Shown: in pieces, positions 33,035 to 41,597 of the stretch
Layout of the letters: each line of letters opens with the position of its first letter
Numbering within the stretch: the stretch's first letter is position 1
NCBI GenBank assembly: GCA_947453695.1
Contig: CANGHW010000033.1
Span: forward strand, 1-41,597
Origin: Opitutia bacterium
GTDB taxonomy: Bacteria; Verrucomicrobiota; Verrucomicrobiia; Opitutales; Opitutaceae
DNA length: 41,597 nt
Direction of reading: 5' to 3'
Program-made: the position numbers and the translations under genes
The notes under the pieces: generated by a model
Database searches by the model: none
What the model was told of the DNA's origin: nothing
The model's input: only the letters and a program-made list of their open reading frames with translations

Positions 33035-34072
33035 ATGTCCTCGTCTTCCGCCTCCCCTGCCACGCCTGCGTTCGATCTCATCGGCGTCGGCGCCCCCATC
33101 ATGGACATCGTGGCCAGCGTGCCCGAGTCGTTTCTCGCCCACACCACCGGCGAAAAAGGCGGGTCGATCAATATCTCGCCCGAGGAAATCTCGCGCCTGA
33201 TCGCGCTGCTGCCCGCCCCGCCCGTGCATACGCCGGGCGGCTCGGCGGCCAATACCACGTTCAACGCCACGCGCCTCGGTCTGCGCACCACGTTTCTCGG
33301 CAAGCTCGGTGGCGATGAAACCGCGCAAACCTACCGCGCGCGCTTCGCCTCCGGCGGCATCCACACCGGCCGTTATAAACACAGCCCGCTGCCCAACGCC
33401 CGCTGCCTCATTCTCACCACGCCCGACACGCAGCGCACCATGCGCACCGAGCTCGGCGCGGTGTTTTCGTTTTCGCCCGACGAGGTCTCGCCCGCTGACT
33501 TCGCCGGCTGTCGCCTCGCCCACATTGAGGGCTACATTGTTTTCAACCGTGCCCTGGCCGACGCCGTTCTCACCGCCGCCCGCGCCGCCGGCTGCAAGGT
33601 CAGCCTCGACGTCGCTTCCTTTGAAATCGTCCGCATGGCGCGCGATTGGCTCATCGAACAACTCAAGGTCGGCCTCGACCTCGTCGTCGCCAACGAGGAC
33701 GAGATCCGCGAACTCTTTCCCGATCTCCCAGCCAAATCCCCCGAGGACTACGCCGAACATGCCCGTCGCCTCGCGAGCTACGGCGGCACCGCCGCGGTGA
33801 AGCTCGGCAAAGACGGCGCCTGGATCGCTCGCGGCAGCGAAGTCCACCGCATCGCTCCGGTCACGGTCACCAACGCGGTCGATTCCAACGGCGCCGGTGA
33901 CGCCTGGGCCGCCGGTTTCCTCTCCGGCTACCTCCGCGGTCTGCCCCTGACCACCTGCGGCACGATCGCCTCCATTCTCGGCGCCGAAACGGTCAAACAC
34001 ATGGGCCCGGTCATTCCCGACACCCATTGGCCGAAGGTTGCCGAAGTCGCCCGCCAACACCTCGGCGCCTGA
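33035..34072 (+). CDS. PfkB-family sugar/nucleoside kinase (adenosine-kinase-like)
   Basis: This 345-residue kinase has the PfkB motifs HTPGGSAANTTFNATRLG near residues 67-85 and VDSNGAGDAWAAGFLSGYLRG near the C-terminus, with the catalytic Asp in GAGDA. Internal blocks NARCLILTTPDTQRTMRTELGA and LAHIEGYIVFN fit the adenosine-kinase-like branch better than fructokinase or 2-keto-3-deoxygluconate kinase. It should phosphorylate a nucleoside or sugar with ATP in the cytoplasm. It directly follows the DUF6941-like gene and is convergent with the LacI gene, so it is not obviously part of the pectin locus. Confidence 0.92.
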   Translation: MSSSSASPATPAFDLIGVGAPIMDIVASVPESFLAHTTGEKGGSINISPEEISRLIALLPAPPVHTPGGSAANTTFNATRLGLRTTFLGKLGGDETAQTYRARFASGGIHTGRYKHSPLPNARCLILTTPDTQRTMRTELGAVFSFSPDEVSPADFAGCRLAHIEGYIVFNRALADAVLTAARAAGCKVSLDVASFEIVRMARDWLIEQLKVGLDLVVANEDEIRELFPDLPAKSPEDYAEHARRLASYGGTAAVKLGKDGAWIARGSEVHRIAPVTVTNAVDSNGAGDAWAAGFLSGYLRGLPLTTCGTIASILGAETVKHMGPVIPDTHWPKVAEVARQHLGA

Positions 34073-34087
34073 GCCACGGCCCGCGCG

Positions 34088-35149
34088 TTAATCCACGCGA
34101 GCCGGCCCCGTCGATTCGCGCACGATCAATTCGGGCGCGATTAGCTTGATCATCGGCCGCGCCTTCATCGGCGCGTCGAGTTGCCCGAGCAGCAGCTCCG
34201 CCGCGGTCGCAATCGTCGTCGCGATGTTTTGCTCCACGGTGGTCAGCGTCGGTGAGGTCATCGCCGCCACGTCCTGATTGTTGAAGCCCGCGACCGAAAA
34301 ATCCCGCGGCACCCGCAGACCGAGCTCGTGCAGGCCGCGCAGTGCGCCAACGGCGATCTCGTCATTGAGCGCCAAGAGCGCTGTCGGCCGATGAGCCTGC
34401 TGCGCGAAACTTCCCGCCAGCCGCCGGCCGTATTCGAAGTCATTACGCCGCTCGTGCAGATGATCGAGCGACACCGTGCAGGTATCGAAATCCAGCCCGC
34501 GCGCCTTCAACGCAGCGTGGATGCCCGTCATGCGGTCAAAGCGACTGCTCGGCGCCCGCGCGATGCCCATCAGGCCAAACGTGCGATGCCCGAAATCGAG
34601 TAAATGGTTTACCACGTCTTCCATCGCCTTCGCTCGATCCAGCGAGACGGTGTGAGCGTTCTTCAAACCAAAGTGGTCGATCACCAGGTGCGGCGTGCCG
34701 TGGGCGATCAATTCGGCGATGCGCGCCTCAATCTCTTCCCGGTGAAAGTGCCCGATAAACACCACCGCTTCCACCCGCATGGAGAGAAAGTGCCGCACCA
34801 CCTCGCGTCCCGCTCCCGGCGCAAACACCTCGATCAGCGACGAGAGCCCGCGCTCGCGCAGGAGTTTCTGCAGCGCCGCGAGTTTCCGCACCGCCGGCGG
34901 GGTCAGCAGATCCTCCACGCAAATCCCAACCATCGACGTGCGCTTGCCCTTCAGATGCAGCGCATGCGCATTCGGCGTAAACCCGGTCTCGCTCAGCGCC
35001 CGCTGGACCTGATCGATCGTCTTCTGTTTCAGGCCCGGCTGGCCGTTGAGCACGCGCGACACCGTCGTGCGCGCCAACCCGACATAGCGGGCAAAATCGG
35101 CGGTAGAACGGATCGCAGCGGAAGACTTGGCTTTGGCAGCTTTGGACAC
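34088..35149 (-). CDS. LacI-family transcriptional regulator of the pectin locus
   Basis: The 353-residue regulator starts at GTG 35149. The N-terminal LacI helix-turn-helix reads TADFARYVGLARTTVSRVLNGQPGLK with hinge HLKGKRTSMVGICV. The periplasmic-binding-protein-like core follows, with FIGHFHREEIEARI, DFGHRTFGLMGIARAP and ALNDEIAVGALRGLHELGLRVPRDFSVAGFNN, the region that binds the sugar effector. No ATG lies nearby in frame, and alternative GTG codons further upstream would add non-conserved residues. It is divergent from the GH28 pectinase, and a 16-base palindrome in the shared region is the likely operator. A repressor relieved by a pectin breakdown product is the simplest model. Confidence 0.92.
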   Translation of the reverse strand: MSKAAKAKSSAAIRSTADFARYVGLARTTVSRVLNGQPGLKQKTIDQVQRALSETGFTPNAHALHLKGKRTSMVGICVEDLLTPPAVRKLAALQKLLRERGLSSLIEVFAPGAGREVVRHFLSMRVEAVVFIGHFHREEIEARIAELIAHGTPHLVIDHFGLKNAHTVSLDRAKAMEDVVNHLLDFGHRTFGLMGIARAPSSRFDRMTGIHAALKARGLDFDTCTVSLDHLHERRNDFEYGRRLAGSFAQQAHRPTALLALNDEIAVGALRGLHELGLRVPRDFSVAGFNNQDVAAMTSPTLTTVEQNIATTIATAAELLLGQLDAPMKARPMIKLIAPELIVRESTGPARVD

Positions 35150-35304
35150 GGGGTAAATACGAGGACGGGACTGAGCATGGCCGGCCACGCTTCGCACTGT
35201 CAACGGCCCCGCACCTGCGTCACGCACCTCCGCGGCTTCCTTTTCTCCTCCTCGCCGGCCTATCCGCGTCGTCGACCGCCCTGCACGTTCCGCGGAAAGT
35301 TCGC

Positions 35305-35325
35305 TTGACGAGGACACGTGTCCTC
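35305..35325 (+). promoter_or_regulatory. candidate LacI operator overlapping a -35 box, upstream of the GH28 gene
   Basis: GAGGACACGTGTCCTC (35310-35325) is a perfect 16-base palindrome with a central CG, the symmetry typical of LacI-family operators. It abuts a TTGACG -35-like hexamer (35305-35310), with the GH28 start 50 bases further on. Its core is repeated with one change upstream of the TonB receptor at 37069-37080. Confidence 0.75.
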
Positions 35326-35375
35326 CAAACGTTCTTCTCCCCTTTCCGTTCCCTTCCCCGCGCCCGTTTTTCCTT

Positions 35376-37001
35376 ATGTCCCTTCGTCGCCTCCTCCTGG
35401 TGCCTTTGTTGCTCGTCTCGTTGGCCACGGCCGCCTTCGCCGCCGCCCGCCCCGCCGTCTTCAACGTCCTCGACTACGGCGCCGTCCCCGACGGCAAGAC
35501 CAAGAACACCGCCGCCATCGCCAAGGCCATCGCCGCCTGCGCCGAGGTCGGCGGCGGCACCGTGCTCTTCCCTGCCGGCAAGTATCTCACCGGCGCCGTC
35601 ATGCCCGAGAGCAACCAGACGCTCCACCTCGAAGCCGGCGCCGAGCTGCTCTACAGCGGTGATCCCGCCGATTCGCCCATCGTCGCCTCCCGCTGGGAGT
35701 GCACCAACGTCTTTACCCACGCCTCGCTCATCTACGCCGACGGCAAGCACAACATCGCGATCACCGGTCGCGGCACGCTCAACGGCCAGGGCTGGAACTG
35801 GTGGTGGCGCTCCAACAGCCGCGGCCGCAAGTCCCCTCCCGGCGAAGACGCCGCCGCCAACCAGGCCGCGTGGCGCAAAATCTACGAGCGCATCGAAGCC
35901 GGCGAAAAACTCGTCGCCGCCGATTTCGCCCAAGCCGCCAAGTTTCTCCGCCCGTCCCTCATTGGCCTCTATAACTGCAAGAACGTCCTCGTCGCCGACG
36001 TCACCCTCTTCAAGTCCCCGATGTGGATGCTCCATCCCGTCTACTGCGACGATGTCGTCGTCCGCGGCGTCCGCTTCGTCTCCGCCGATCCCGAGGGCCA
36101 GCACTCCGCCGAGGGCGAGGGCCCCAACGGTGACGGCATCGATGTCGATTCCTGCCGCAACGTCCGCATCTCCGACTGCTTCTTCAACACCAGCGACGAC
36201 TGCATCGTCATCAAGTCCGGCCGCGACAACGACGGCCTCCGCACCAACCGCCCCACCGAATTCGTCACCATCACCAATTGCGTGATGTATCAGGGCCACG
36301 GCGCCGTCGTCATCGGCAGCGAGACTTCCGGAGGCATCCGCAACATCACCGCCAGCAACTGCGTCTCCGTCGGCACCGATTGCGGCATCCGCATCAAGTC
36401 CATGCGCGGCCGTGGTGGCGTGCTCGAAAACTTCCGCTTCGACAACTGGGTCATCGAAGACGCCAAGAAACAGGCCTTCGAGATCAACACCCGTTACAAC
36501 CCCTCGCCCGAGGCCCCGTTCTCCAAGACCACGCCGGTCTTCAAGAACTTCTCCTACTCCAATATCACCGTCAAAAATGCCGCCCAGATCGCCAAGATCG
36601 TCGGCCTCCCCGAGAAGGCCATCGGCGAACTTCGCTTCAGCGACATCAACGCCACCGGCAAGATCGGGTTCCTCGTCGACCTCGCCGAGGACCTCGAACT
36701 CCACCAGGTGCGTCTCGCCGCCACGTCCGGCAGCCCGCTCGTGATCGAAAATTCCGCCAACGTCGTCCTCGACGACGTTTCGCCCCGCGCCGCGAAGACC
36801 GAGACCGCCGCCGTCACAGTCACCAACTCCAGCGAGCTCGTCCTGCGCAACAGCCGCGCCGCCGCCGGCACCGGCACCTTCCTTTCCGTCGCCGGCGCCA
36901 AGTCCACCGGACTCGTCCTCTCGGCCAACGACCTCTCGCGCGCCAAGACCGATGTCGCCTCAGCCGCCGACGTGCCTGCCTCGGCCGTGATCCGGAAATA
37001 A
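35376..37001 (+). CDS. secreted glycoside hydrolase family 28 (polygalacturonase-type pectinase)
   Basis: The protein has 541 residues with a signal peptide (LLLVPLLLVSLATAAFAAA). The right-handed beta-helix has all GH28 signatures: Asn251-Gly-Asp253-Gly (NGDGIDVDS), the catalytic pair Asp274-Asp275 in TSDDCIVIKSG, His308 in GHGAVVIGSE and Arg339-Ile-Lys341 in GIRIKSMRG. It hydrolyses alpha-1,4-galacturonan or rhamnogalacturonan, probably in the periplasm or on the surface. A family-typical N-terminal block NVLDYGAVPDGKTKNTAAI is present. It is divergent from a LacI regulator and followed by a TonB receptor 166 bases later. This is the hydrolytic part of a pectin utilisation locus. Confidence 0.95.
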   Translation: MSLRRLLLVPLLLVSLATAAFAAARPAVFNVLDYGAVPDGKTKNTAAIAKAIAACAEVGGGTVLFPAGKYLTGAVMPESNQTLHLEAGAELLYSGDPADSPIVASRWECTNVFTHASLIYADGKHNIAITGRGTLNGQGWNWWWRSNSRGRKSPPGEDAAANQAAWRKIYERIEAGEKLVAADFAQAAKFLRPSLIGLYNCKNVLVADVTLFKSPMWMLHPVYCDDVVVRGVRFVSADPEGQHSAEGEGPNGDGIDVDSCRNVRISDCFFNTSDDCIVIKSGRDNDGLRTNRPTEFVTITNCVMYQGHGAVVIGSETSGGIRNITASNCVSVGTDCGIRIKSMRGRGGVLENFRFDNWVIEDAKKQAFEINTRYNPSPEAPFSKTTPVFKNFSYSNITVKNAAQIAKIVGLPEKAIGELRFSDINATGKIGFLVDLAEDLELHQVRLAATSGSPLVIENSANVVLDDVSPRAAKTETAAVTVTNSSELVLRNSRAAAGTGTFLSVAGAKSTGLVLSANDLSRAKTDVASAADVPASAVIRK

Positions 37002-37068
37002 CCCGCGATCACCCGAAGTCGCTCCCTCCGATCTGACCGTCAAGCACTCCCTCCTATCGCCACGGAAC

Positions 37069-37080
37069 GGACAGGTGTCC
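37069..37080 (+). promoter_or_regulatory. second candidate LacI operator, upstream of the TonB receptor
   Basis: GGACAGGTGTCC matches 11 of 12 bases of the palindrome core at 35312-35323 (GGACACGTGTCC). It lies 88 bases upstream of the receptor start codon. The shared site suggests that the LacI protein controls both transcripts. Confidence 0.65.
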
Positions 37081-37167
37081 TAGCTGTCGCACTCTTTCCC
37101 CGCCCCGCGGTCCCAACCGCCGCCCCCCCCGCCCCGATCCCCTTTAGTCAGTCACCTAACCCAAACC

Positions 37168-40100
37168 ATGAACCCGAACCTAAACCTCCGCTCATTCGGC
37201 CGCGCGTGCCTTGCACTCGTCGGTCTCTTGTGTGCGACACTGGCCCAAGCCCAGTCCGCCGCCACGGGAACGCTCGAAGGCCGTGTCCTCAACACGACCA
37301 ACGGCTCCTACCTCACCAACGCCCGCGTCACTGTCGAGGGCACTTCACTACAGGCGTTCACCGATCAATCCGGTCTCTACCGCCTGTATGATGTGCCCGC
37401 CGGCGAAGTCCGCGTCCGGGCCTTCTACACCGGTCTCGCCAGCCAGGTCATGACCGTCAGCGTCAAGGGCGGTCAGACCGCGCTGCGCGACTTCAATCTC
37501 AACGGCACCGACACCACGGTTAAGGATGGCGAAGTCGTCACCCTCAACGCGTTCACCGTCGCCTCGCAGCGCGAGACCGACGCCGCCGCCATCGCGATCA
37601 ACGAGCAGCGTTTCGCCGGCGGCATCAAGAACGTCGTCTCCACCGACGCCTACGGCGACGTCGCCGAGGGTAACATCGGCGACTTCGTCAAATTCCTCCC
37701 CGGCGTGACCATCGACTACGTCTCGCCTGATGCCCGCACCATCTCCGTTCGCGGCGTCGCCCCGAACTACACGCCGATCACCATCGACGGCAACCCGATG
37801 GCCAGTGCCAACTCCTCCAACGCCGGCCGCACGCAGGAGCTTGAGCAGGTTTCGCTCAACAACGCGTCCCGCATCGAGGTCTCCAAGTCCCGCACTCCCG
37901 ACCAGGCCGCCAACGCCCTCGGTGGTTCGGTGAACCTTGTTCCCCGCAGCGCCTTCGAACGCTCGAAGCCCTCGCTTAACTACCGCGTTTTCCTCAGCGC
38001 CAACGGCGACGAGAAGGAGCTGAGCAAGACCCGCGGCCCCACCAATGAAGGTTCGCGCAAGGTGAAGCCCGGCTTCGACCTCATCTACACCAATCCCGTC
38101 TCGAAGAACTTCGGTTTCACGCTGAGCCTCCTCGAGTCCAACATCTACTACCCGCAGCACCGCTCGCAGCCCAACTGGGGCCCCACGACCGGCGCCCAGG
38201 TCGGCTCAAATCTCGAGAACCCGATCCTCCGCCAATACCAGGTCCAGGACGGCCCGAAGAACAACCAGCGTGAATCCGTCGGCGCCACCCTCGACTGGCG
38301 CATCACGCCCGTGGACGTGCTCTCGGCCAGCTTCCAGTGGAGCTTCTACAACGCCTCCTTCAGCAACCGCCCGGTGACCTACACCATCGGAAACTCTCTG
38401 CCCGTCTCCTCCGGCCAGACTTTCGTGCACGGCGCTCTCGGCGCCGGCACCGTCAATCTGAGCGGTTCCTTCCGTCACAAATACGGCTACACCTACCAGC
38501 CGCAGGTCAGCTGGCGCCACACCGGCCCCATCTGGCGCCTCGACGGCGGTCTGTCGTTCTCGCACGCGACGAACCACTACCACGACTACCAGGATCAGCA
38601 CTTCGAGAACGCCCAGATCAACCTCCGCGGCAATCTCACGAGCAATGCGATCAACTCCGCCACGGTAAACTTCGATGACCTCGACAAGGGCAGCTACCTC
38701 GTCCCGCGCATCTCGGTCTTCAACAACACCGGCACCACCCAGATCAACCTCGCCGATCCGGCCAACTACAACGTCACCAGCGCCGGCTACAATCCCGCCG
38801 ACTCCGCCGACGTCTTCAAGACCGCCCGCCTCAACGCCCGCCGCGAACTCAATCTGAGCTTCCCGTTTTCCGTGAAGGTCGGCACCCAGGTCACCGAGCA
38901 GACGCGCGACATCCGCAAGGACAACCCCGGCGCCGTCACGTTTGTCGGTCCCGACAAGATCGCCAACACCGCCGATGATCGCCTGTCCCTCTACGACCTC
39001 ATCGATCCGCAATACTCCAGCGGCCCCTACCTCTTCGGCACGCCTCAGATCCCGAGCCCCGATCCCTACCGCTTCTGGTCTCTCTACAAGGCGCACCCCG
39101 AGTATTTCACCGCCTCCTCGCAGGCCACCGTCATCCAGAACATTTCCACCAACTCCCTCTGGTTCAAGGAGCGCATCTCCTCGGCCTACCTCATGGGCGA
39201 CGGTCGTCTCATCAATAACCGCCTCCGTATCGTGACCGGCGTCCGCTTGGAGAAGACCCACGACGAAGCGCAGGGACCGACCAACAATCCCAACGCCGCC
39301 AAGGGCATCACCGATCCCACGGCCGCCGCTGCCGCCCGCTTCGGTATTCGCACCGCCCGCGGCACTCGCGACTACTCCGGCTACTACCCGAGCATCGACG
39401 CGTCCTTCAACGTCACGCCCGATCTCCTCGCCCGCGTCGCCGCCACCCGCTCCATCGGCCGTCCTGACATGGGCAGCATCATCCCGACGATCACCCTCCC
39501 GGACACCACCGCCACCTCCGGCACGATCACCGTCAACAACGCCGGTCTCGAGCCCACCCAGGTCAACGCCTACGACGTCTCCCTCGAATACTACTTCGCG
39601 AAGACCGGCGTCTTCTCGGTCGGCGCGTTCCGCAAGGACTTCTCCAACTTCACGGGCGCCAGCACCCAGCTCGCCACGCTACCGCTCCTCACCGAGCTCG
39701 GCGTGCCCGATCCCCAGCTCTACGCCAATGGCCTGTTCAACGTCTCCACCCGCTTCAACGTGGGCGACGCCCGCCTCACCGGCGTCGAGTTCAACTACTC
39801 CCAGGTCCTCGCCGGCTCCTGGCTCCCCTCGTGGGCCAACAACCGCTTCACCGTCTACGCCAACGGCCAGCAGATGCACCTCATGGGCTCTACCCTCGCC
39901 GACTTCAGCAACTTCATCTCGTCGAGCGCCAGCTGGGGCGTGAAATACGGCCAGCAGAAGTTCAGCGCGCAGTTGAACTTCAACTACCGCGGTCGCCAGC
40001 GCCTCGGCGCCCAGACCGTCACGCTGAACGGTGTCTCCCGCAGCGACCTCGGCATCTACGACTACTACAAGCCCGCCATCCGCATCGATGCCAACGTCGA

Positions 40101-40266
40101 GTATCGCTTCAGCTCCAAGGTCGGCGTGTTCCTCAACGCCCGCAATCTCACCAACGTCGCGCAGGACATCCAACGCTACGGCGCCACCACGCCGAGTTGG
40201 AGCCGCACCTACCGTCGTGAAGAGTTCGGCGTTCAATACACGCTCGGCGTGAAGGGCACGTTCTAA
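37168..40266 (+). CDS. TonB-dependent receptor, likely for pectin-derived oligosaccharides
   Basis: The protein has 1032 residues with a signal peptide ending ATLAQAQSA. An N-terminal carboxypeptidase-regulatory-like beta-sandwich covers about 33-115 (GTLEGRVLNTTNGSYLTNARV), followed by the linker GEVVTLNAFTVASQRETDAAA. The plug domain is at about 140-270 (GDFVKFLPGVTIDYVSPDARTISVRGVAPNYTPITIDGNPM). A long outer-membrane barrel ends with FGVQYTLGVKGTF and a terminal Phe. It imports a large ligand across the outer membrane with energy from TonB. The CarboxypepD_reg domain with a long barrel is typical of Verrucomicrobia and Bacteroidetes glycan receptors. Context next to GH28 and a DUF4861 protein suggests pectin or rhamnogalacturonan oligomers; no SusD-like lipoprotein gene is present. 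Confidence 0.95.
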   Translation: MNPNLNLRSFGRACLALVGLLCATLAQAQSAATGTLEGRVLNTTNGSYLTNARVTVEGTSLQAFTDQSGLYRLYDVPAGEVRVRAFYTGLASQVMTVSVKGGQTALRDFNLNGTDTTVKDGEVVTLNAFTVASQRETDAAAIAINEQRFAGGIKNVVSTDAYGDVAEGNIGDFVKFLPGVTIDYVSPDARTISVRGVAPNYTPITIDGNPMASANSSNAGRTQELEQVSLNNASRIEVSKSRTPDQAANALGGSVNLVPRSAFERSKPSLNYRVFLSANGDEKELSKTRGPTNEGSRKVKPGFDLIYTNPVSKNFGFTLSLLESNIYYPQHRSQPNWGPTTGAQVGSNLENPILRQYQVQDGPKNNQRESVGATLDWRITPVDVLSASFQWSFYNASFSNRPVTYTIGNSLPVSSGQTFVHGALGAGTVNLSGSFRHKYGYTYQPQVSWRHTGPIWRLDGGLSFSHATNHYHDYQDQHFENAQINLRGNLTSNAINSATVNFDDLDKGSYLVPRISVFNNTGTTQINLADPANYNVTSAGYNPADSADVFKTARLNARRELNLSFPFSVKVGTQVTEQTRDIRKDNPGAVTFVGPDKIANTADDRLSLYDLIDPQYSSGPYLFGTPQIPSPDPYRFWSLYKAHPEYFTASSQATVIQNISTNSLWFKERISSAYLMGDGRLINNRLRIVTGVRLEKTHDEAQGPTNNPNAAKGITDPTAAAAARFGIRTARGTRDYSGYYPSIDASFNVTPDLLARVAATRSIGRPDMGSIIPTITLPDTTATSGTITVNNAGLEPTQVNAYDVSLEYYFAKTGVFSVGAFRKDFSNFTGASTQLATLPLLTELGVPDPQLYANGLFNVSTRFNVGDARLTGVEFNYSQVLAGSWLPSWANNRFTVYANGQQMHLMGSTLADFSNFISSSASWGVKYGQQKFSAQLNFNYRGRQRLGAQTVTLNGVSRSDLGIYDYYKPAIRIDANVEYRFSSKVGVFLNARNLTNVAQDIQRYGATTPSWSRTYRREEFGVQYTLGVKGTF

Positions 40267-40297
40267 ACCGTCCGCGTCTCTTCCTCGTTCTATCCTC

Positions 40298-40329
40298 GGC
40301 CCCGCGGACTACTCCGCGGGGCCTTTTTT
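40298..40329 (+). terminator. strong intrinsic terminator after the TonB receptor
   Basis: Perfect 11-base arms GGCCCCGCGGA (40298-40308) and TCCGCGGGGCC (40313-40323) around CTAC are followed by six T (40324-40329), 31 bases past the stop codon. Confidence 0.95.
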
Positions 40330-40388
40330 GTGTCACCCGCTCCCCTTTTTCCGCGCCCTCCGCCCCGCCTCCGGTTAACCCTTTCCCC

Positions 40389-41597
40389 ATGCGTCTCCGC
40401 CGCTCCCCTTTCGCTCGGTGGGTCAGGCACTATGCCTGCCACGTCCTGCTCGCCGTCAGCTCACTCTCCGCCGCCTCGCTCACGGTCACCGTCACCCACG
40501 ACCTCCCGCTCGCCCGCCCCGCCGAGACCATCACCGTCCCGTGGTCCACCGTCGCCCGCGCCCTGCCCGGCGCACTCCTCCAGCACCTCGCCGTGCGTGA
40601 CGCCACGGGCCACATTCTTCCTTACCAGGTCACCAACATCGACCCTCACGCGAAGGACCCGCAAAATATCGGCCTCGCCTACGGCGACCTCCTTTTCCAA
40701 CACGACTTCGCCGCCGGCGAATCATCCGCGACGTTCACGGTCGAAAAAATCGAGGCGCTCGCCCCGGTCTTCCCGTCGCGCACCTTCGCGCGTTTCATTC
40801 CCGAGCGCCTCGACGACTTCGCTTGGGAAAACGACAAGCTCGCTCACCGCACCTACGGGCCCGCCCTCGCCGCGCCCGCCGCGCCCGGCTCCGGCAAAGA
40901 GGTCCTCGTCACGTCCGGCCTCGATATTTGGTGCAAGCGCGTCACCTACCCCATCGTCGACCGCTGGTATAACAAAGGCCACGACCACTATCACAAAGAC
41001 GAGGGCGAGGGCATGGACCTCTACCAGGTCGGCTCCTCGCGCGGCTGTGGCGGCACCGGCCTCTGGGACGGCCAGACCCTCGCCGTTGGCCAAAATTTCT
41101 CCTCCTGGAAGATCCTCGCCAACGGCCCTCTCCGCACCGTCTTCGAGCTCACCTACGCTCCTTGGGACGCCCATAGCCTCCGCGTCGCCGAGACGAAGCG
41201 CTTCACCGTTGATGCCGGGCACAATCTCGACCTGATCGAGAGCACGTTCACCGTCGTCGCCGGCGAGGCTGCCGCGCTCACCGTGGCCATCGGCCTCAAC
41301 CAAACTCCTGGCGACAAGGGCCAGGACGCCCGCGTCGACCCCGTCACCGACTCCCGCTCCGCCTCCCTCGCGCAGTGGATCACCCAGAAATCCAACGGCG
41401 CCCTCGGCACCGCCATCGTCCTCGAGCGCTCGGCCTTCGCCGGTTTCGCGACCGATCCGCGCAATCACCTCATCCTCGCCCGCGCCACTCCCGGTCAGCC
41501 CGTCCGCTACCTCGTGGGGGCCGGCTGGAGCCACGCCGGCGAATTCACCACCCGCGAATCATGGCTCGCCTACGTCGCCGCCGCCTCCGCCCGCCTC
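40389..41597 (+). CDS. DUF4861-domain protein (C-terminus cut by window edge)
   Basis: The frame opens at an ATG at 40389 and runs to the right edge without a stop (403 residues). An N-terminal hydrophobic stretch (ACHVLLAVSSLSAASL) looks like a signal peptide. The DUF4861 pattern follows: TVTHDLPLARPAETITVPWS, then RFIPERLDDFAWENDKLAHR, YGPALAAPAAPGSGKEVLVTSGLDIWCKR, and HYHKDEGEGMDLYQVGSSRGCG. DUF4861 proteins accompany rhamnogalacturonan and unsaturated-uronate hydrolases in polysaccharide loci. It follows the receptor after a terminator, so it probably has its own promoter, which I cannot identify in the 59 bases between. It extends the pectin locus to the right. The enzymatic activity is unknown. 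Confidence 0.88.
   Translation, partial: MRLRRSPFARWVRHYACHVLLAVSSLSAASLTVTVTHDLPLARPAETITVPWSTVARALPGALLQHLAVRDATGHILPYQVTNIDPHAKDPQNIGLAYGDLLFQHDFAAGESSATFTVEKIEALAPVFPSRTFARFIPERLDDFAWENDKLAHRTYGPALAAPAAPGSGKEVLVTSGLDIWCKRVTYPIVDRWYNKGHDHYHKDEGEGMDLYQVGSSRGCGGTGLWDGQTLAVGQNFSSWKILANGPLRTVFELTYAPWDAHSLRVAETKRFTVDAGHNLDLIESTFTVVAGEAAALTVAIGLNQTPGDKGQDARVDPVTDSRSASLAQWITQKSNGALGTAIVLERSAFAGFATDPRNHLILARATPGQPVRYLVGAGWSHAGEFTTRESWLAYVAAASARL

Noticed and set aside
33035-34072. PfkB kinase as 2-keto-3-deoxygluconate kinase of the pectin pathway
   Set aside because: Internal motifs fit the adenosine-kinase-like branch, and the gene pairs with the DUF6941-like gene, convergent with the LacI gene rather than in the pectin transcript.
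1-41597. CRISPR arrays, insertion sequences with transposases, rRNA genes, replication origin
   Set aside because: I saw no regularly spaced repeats of CRISPR type, no transposase, no rRNA sequence and no cluster of DnaA boxes in the window.

Overview
The window is high-GC bacterial DNA. The best fit is Verrucomicrobia, family Opitutaceae, inferred from gene content: a sufC-sufB-sufD-sufT order, a TonB receptor beside pectin-degradation genes, CotH-like secreted proteins, KDO synthesis (hence an LPS outer membrane), and many starts preceded by pyrimidine-rich sequence instead of a Shine-Dalgarno. The species cannot be named from the sequence alone.

Layout. 1-2414: a left-truncated YgiQ radical-SAM gene on the minus strand, then trxB on the plus strand. 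2819-6202: an isochorismatase-like protein paired with a soluble PAS-PAS hybrid histidine kinase, then a VanY-type D,D-peptidase. 6428-12290: a sensory block of chemoreceptor, structured RNA element, OprB-like porin, secreted helical protein and second chemoreceptor, closed by a strong terminator. 12438-17358: iron-sulfur biogenesis. A Fur/PerR-like regulator with two tandem boxes in its own promoter is followed by sufC, sufB, sufD and sufT and a terminator. No sufS or sufU is present. 17392-22969: small or lineage-specific genes, namely a membrane protein, a LMW-phosphatase-like gene with no normal start codon, a CotH-like protein, a LytS kinase remnant, three small ORFs and a Sel1/TonB-C protein.

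22985-23620 holds a tRNA-Leu(CAA) with a decayed tyrosine-integrase N-terminus just beyond its 3' end, the scar of an integrated element. 23950-28096 carries rsmE, a prolyl oligopeptidase, two orphan small genes of lower GC and a DUF4287 protein. 28140-32235 is a minus-strand run: pyrG, kdsA, a stand-alone lipoyl plus E3-binding-domain protein, and a FabH-like ketoacyl synthase. 32297-34072 has a small membrane protein, a DUF6941-like protein and a PfkB (adenosine-kinase-like) kinase.

34088-41597 is a pectin/rhamnogalacturonan utilisation locus: a LacI regulator divergent from a GH28 pectinase, then a large TonB-dependent receptor, a terminator, and a DUF4861 protein running off the right edge. 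A near-identical palindrome (GGACA-CG/GG-TGTCC) lies upstream of both the GH28 and receptor genes and is a good candidate for the LacI operator.

Most interesting for follow-up: the LacI operator pair, the lipoyl/E3-binding protein next to FabH without an E2 catalytic domain, the structured RNA at 8292-8428 with mutually exclusive hairpins, the tandem Fur/PerR boxes, and the integrase scar at tRNA-Leu.
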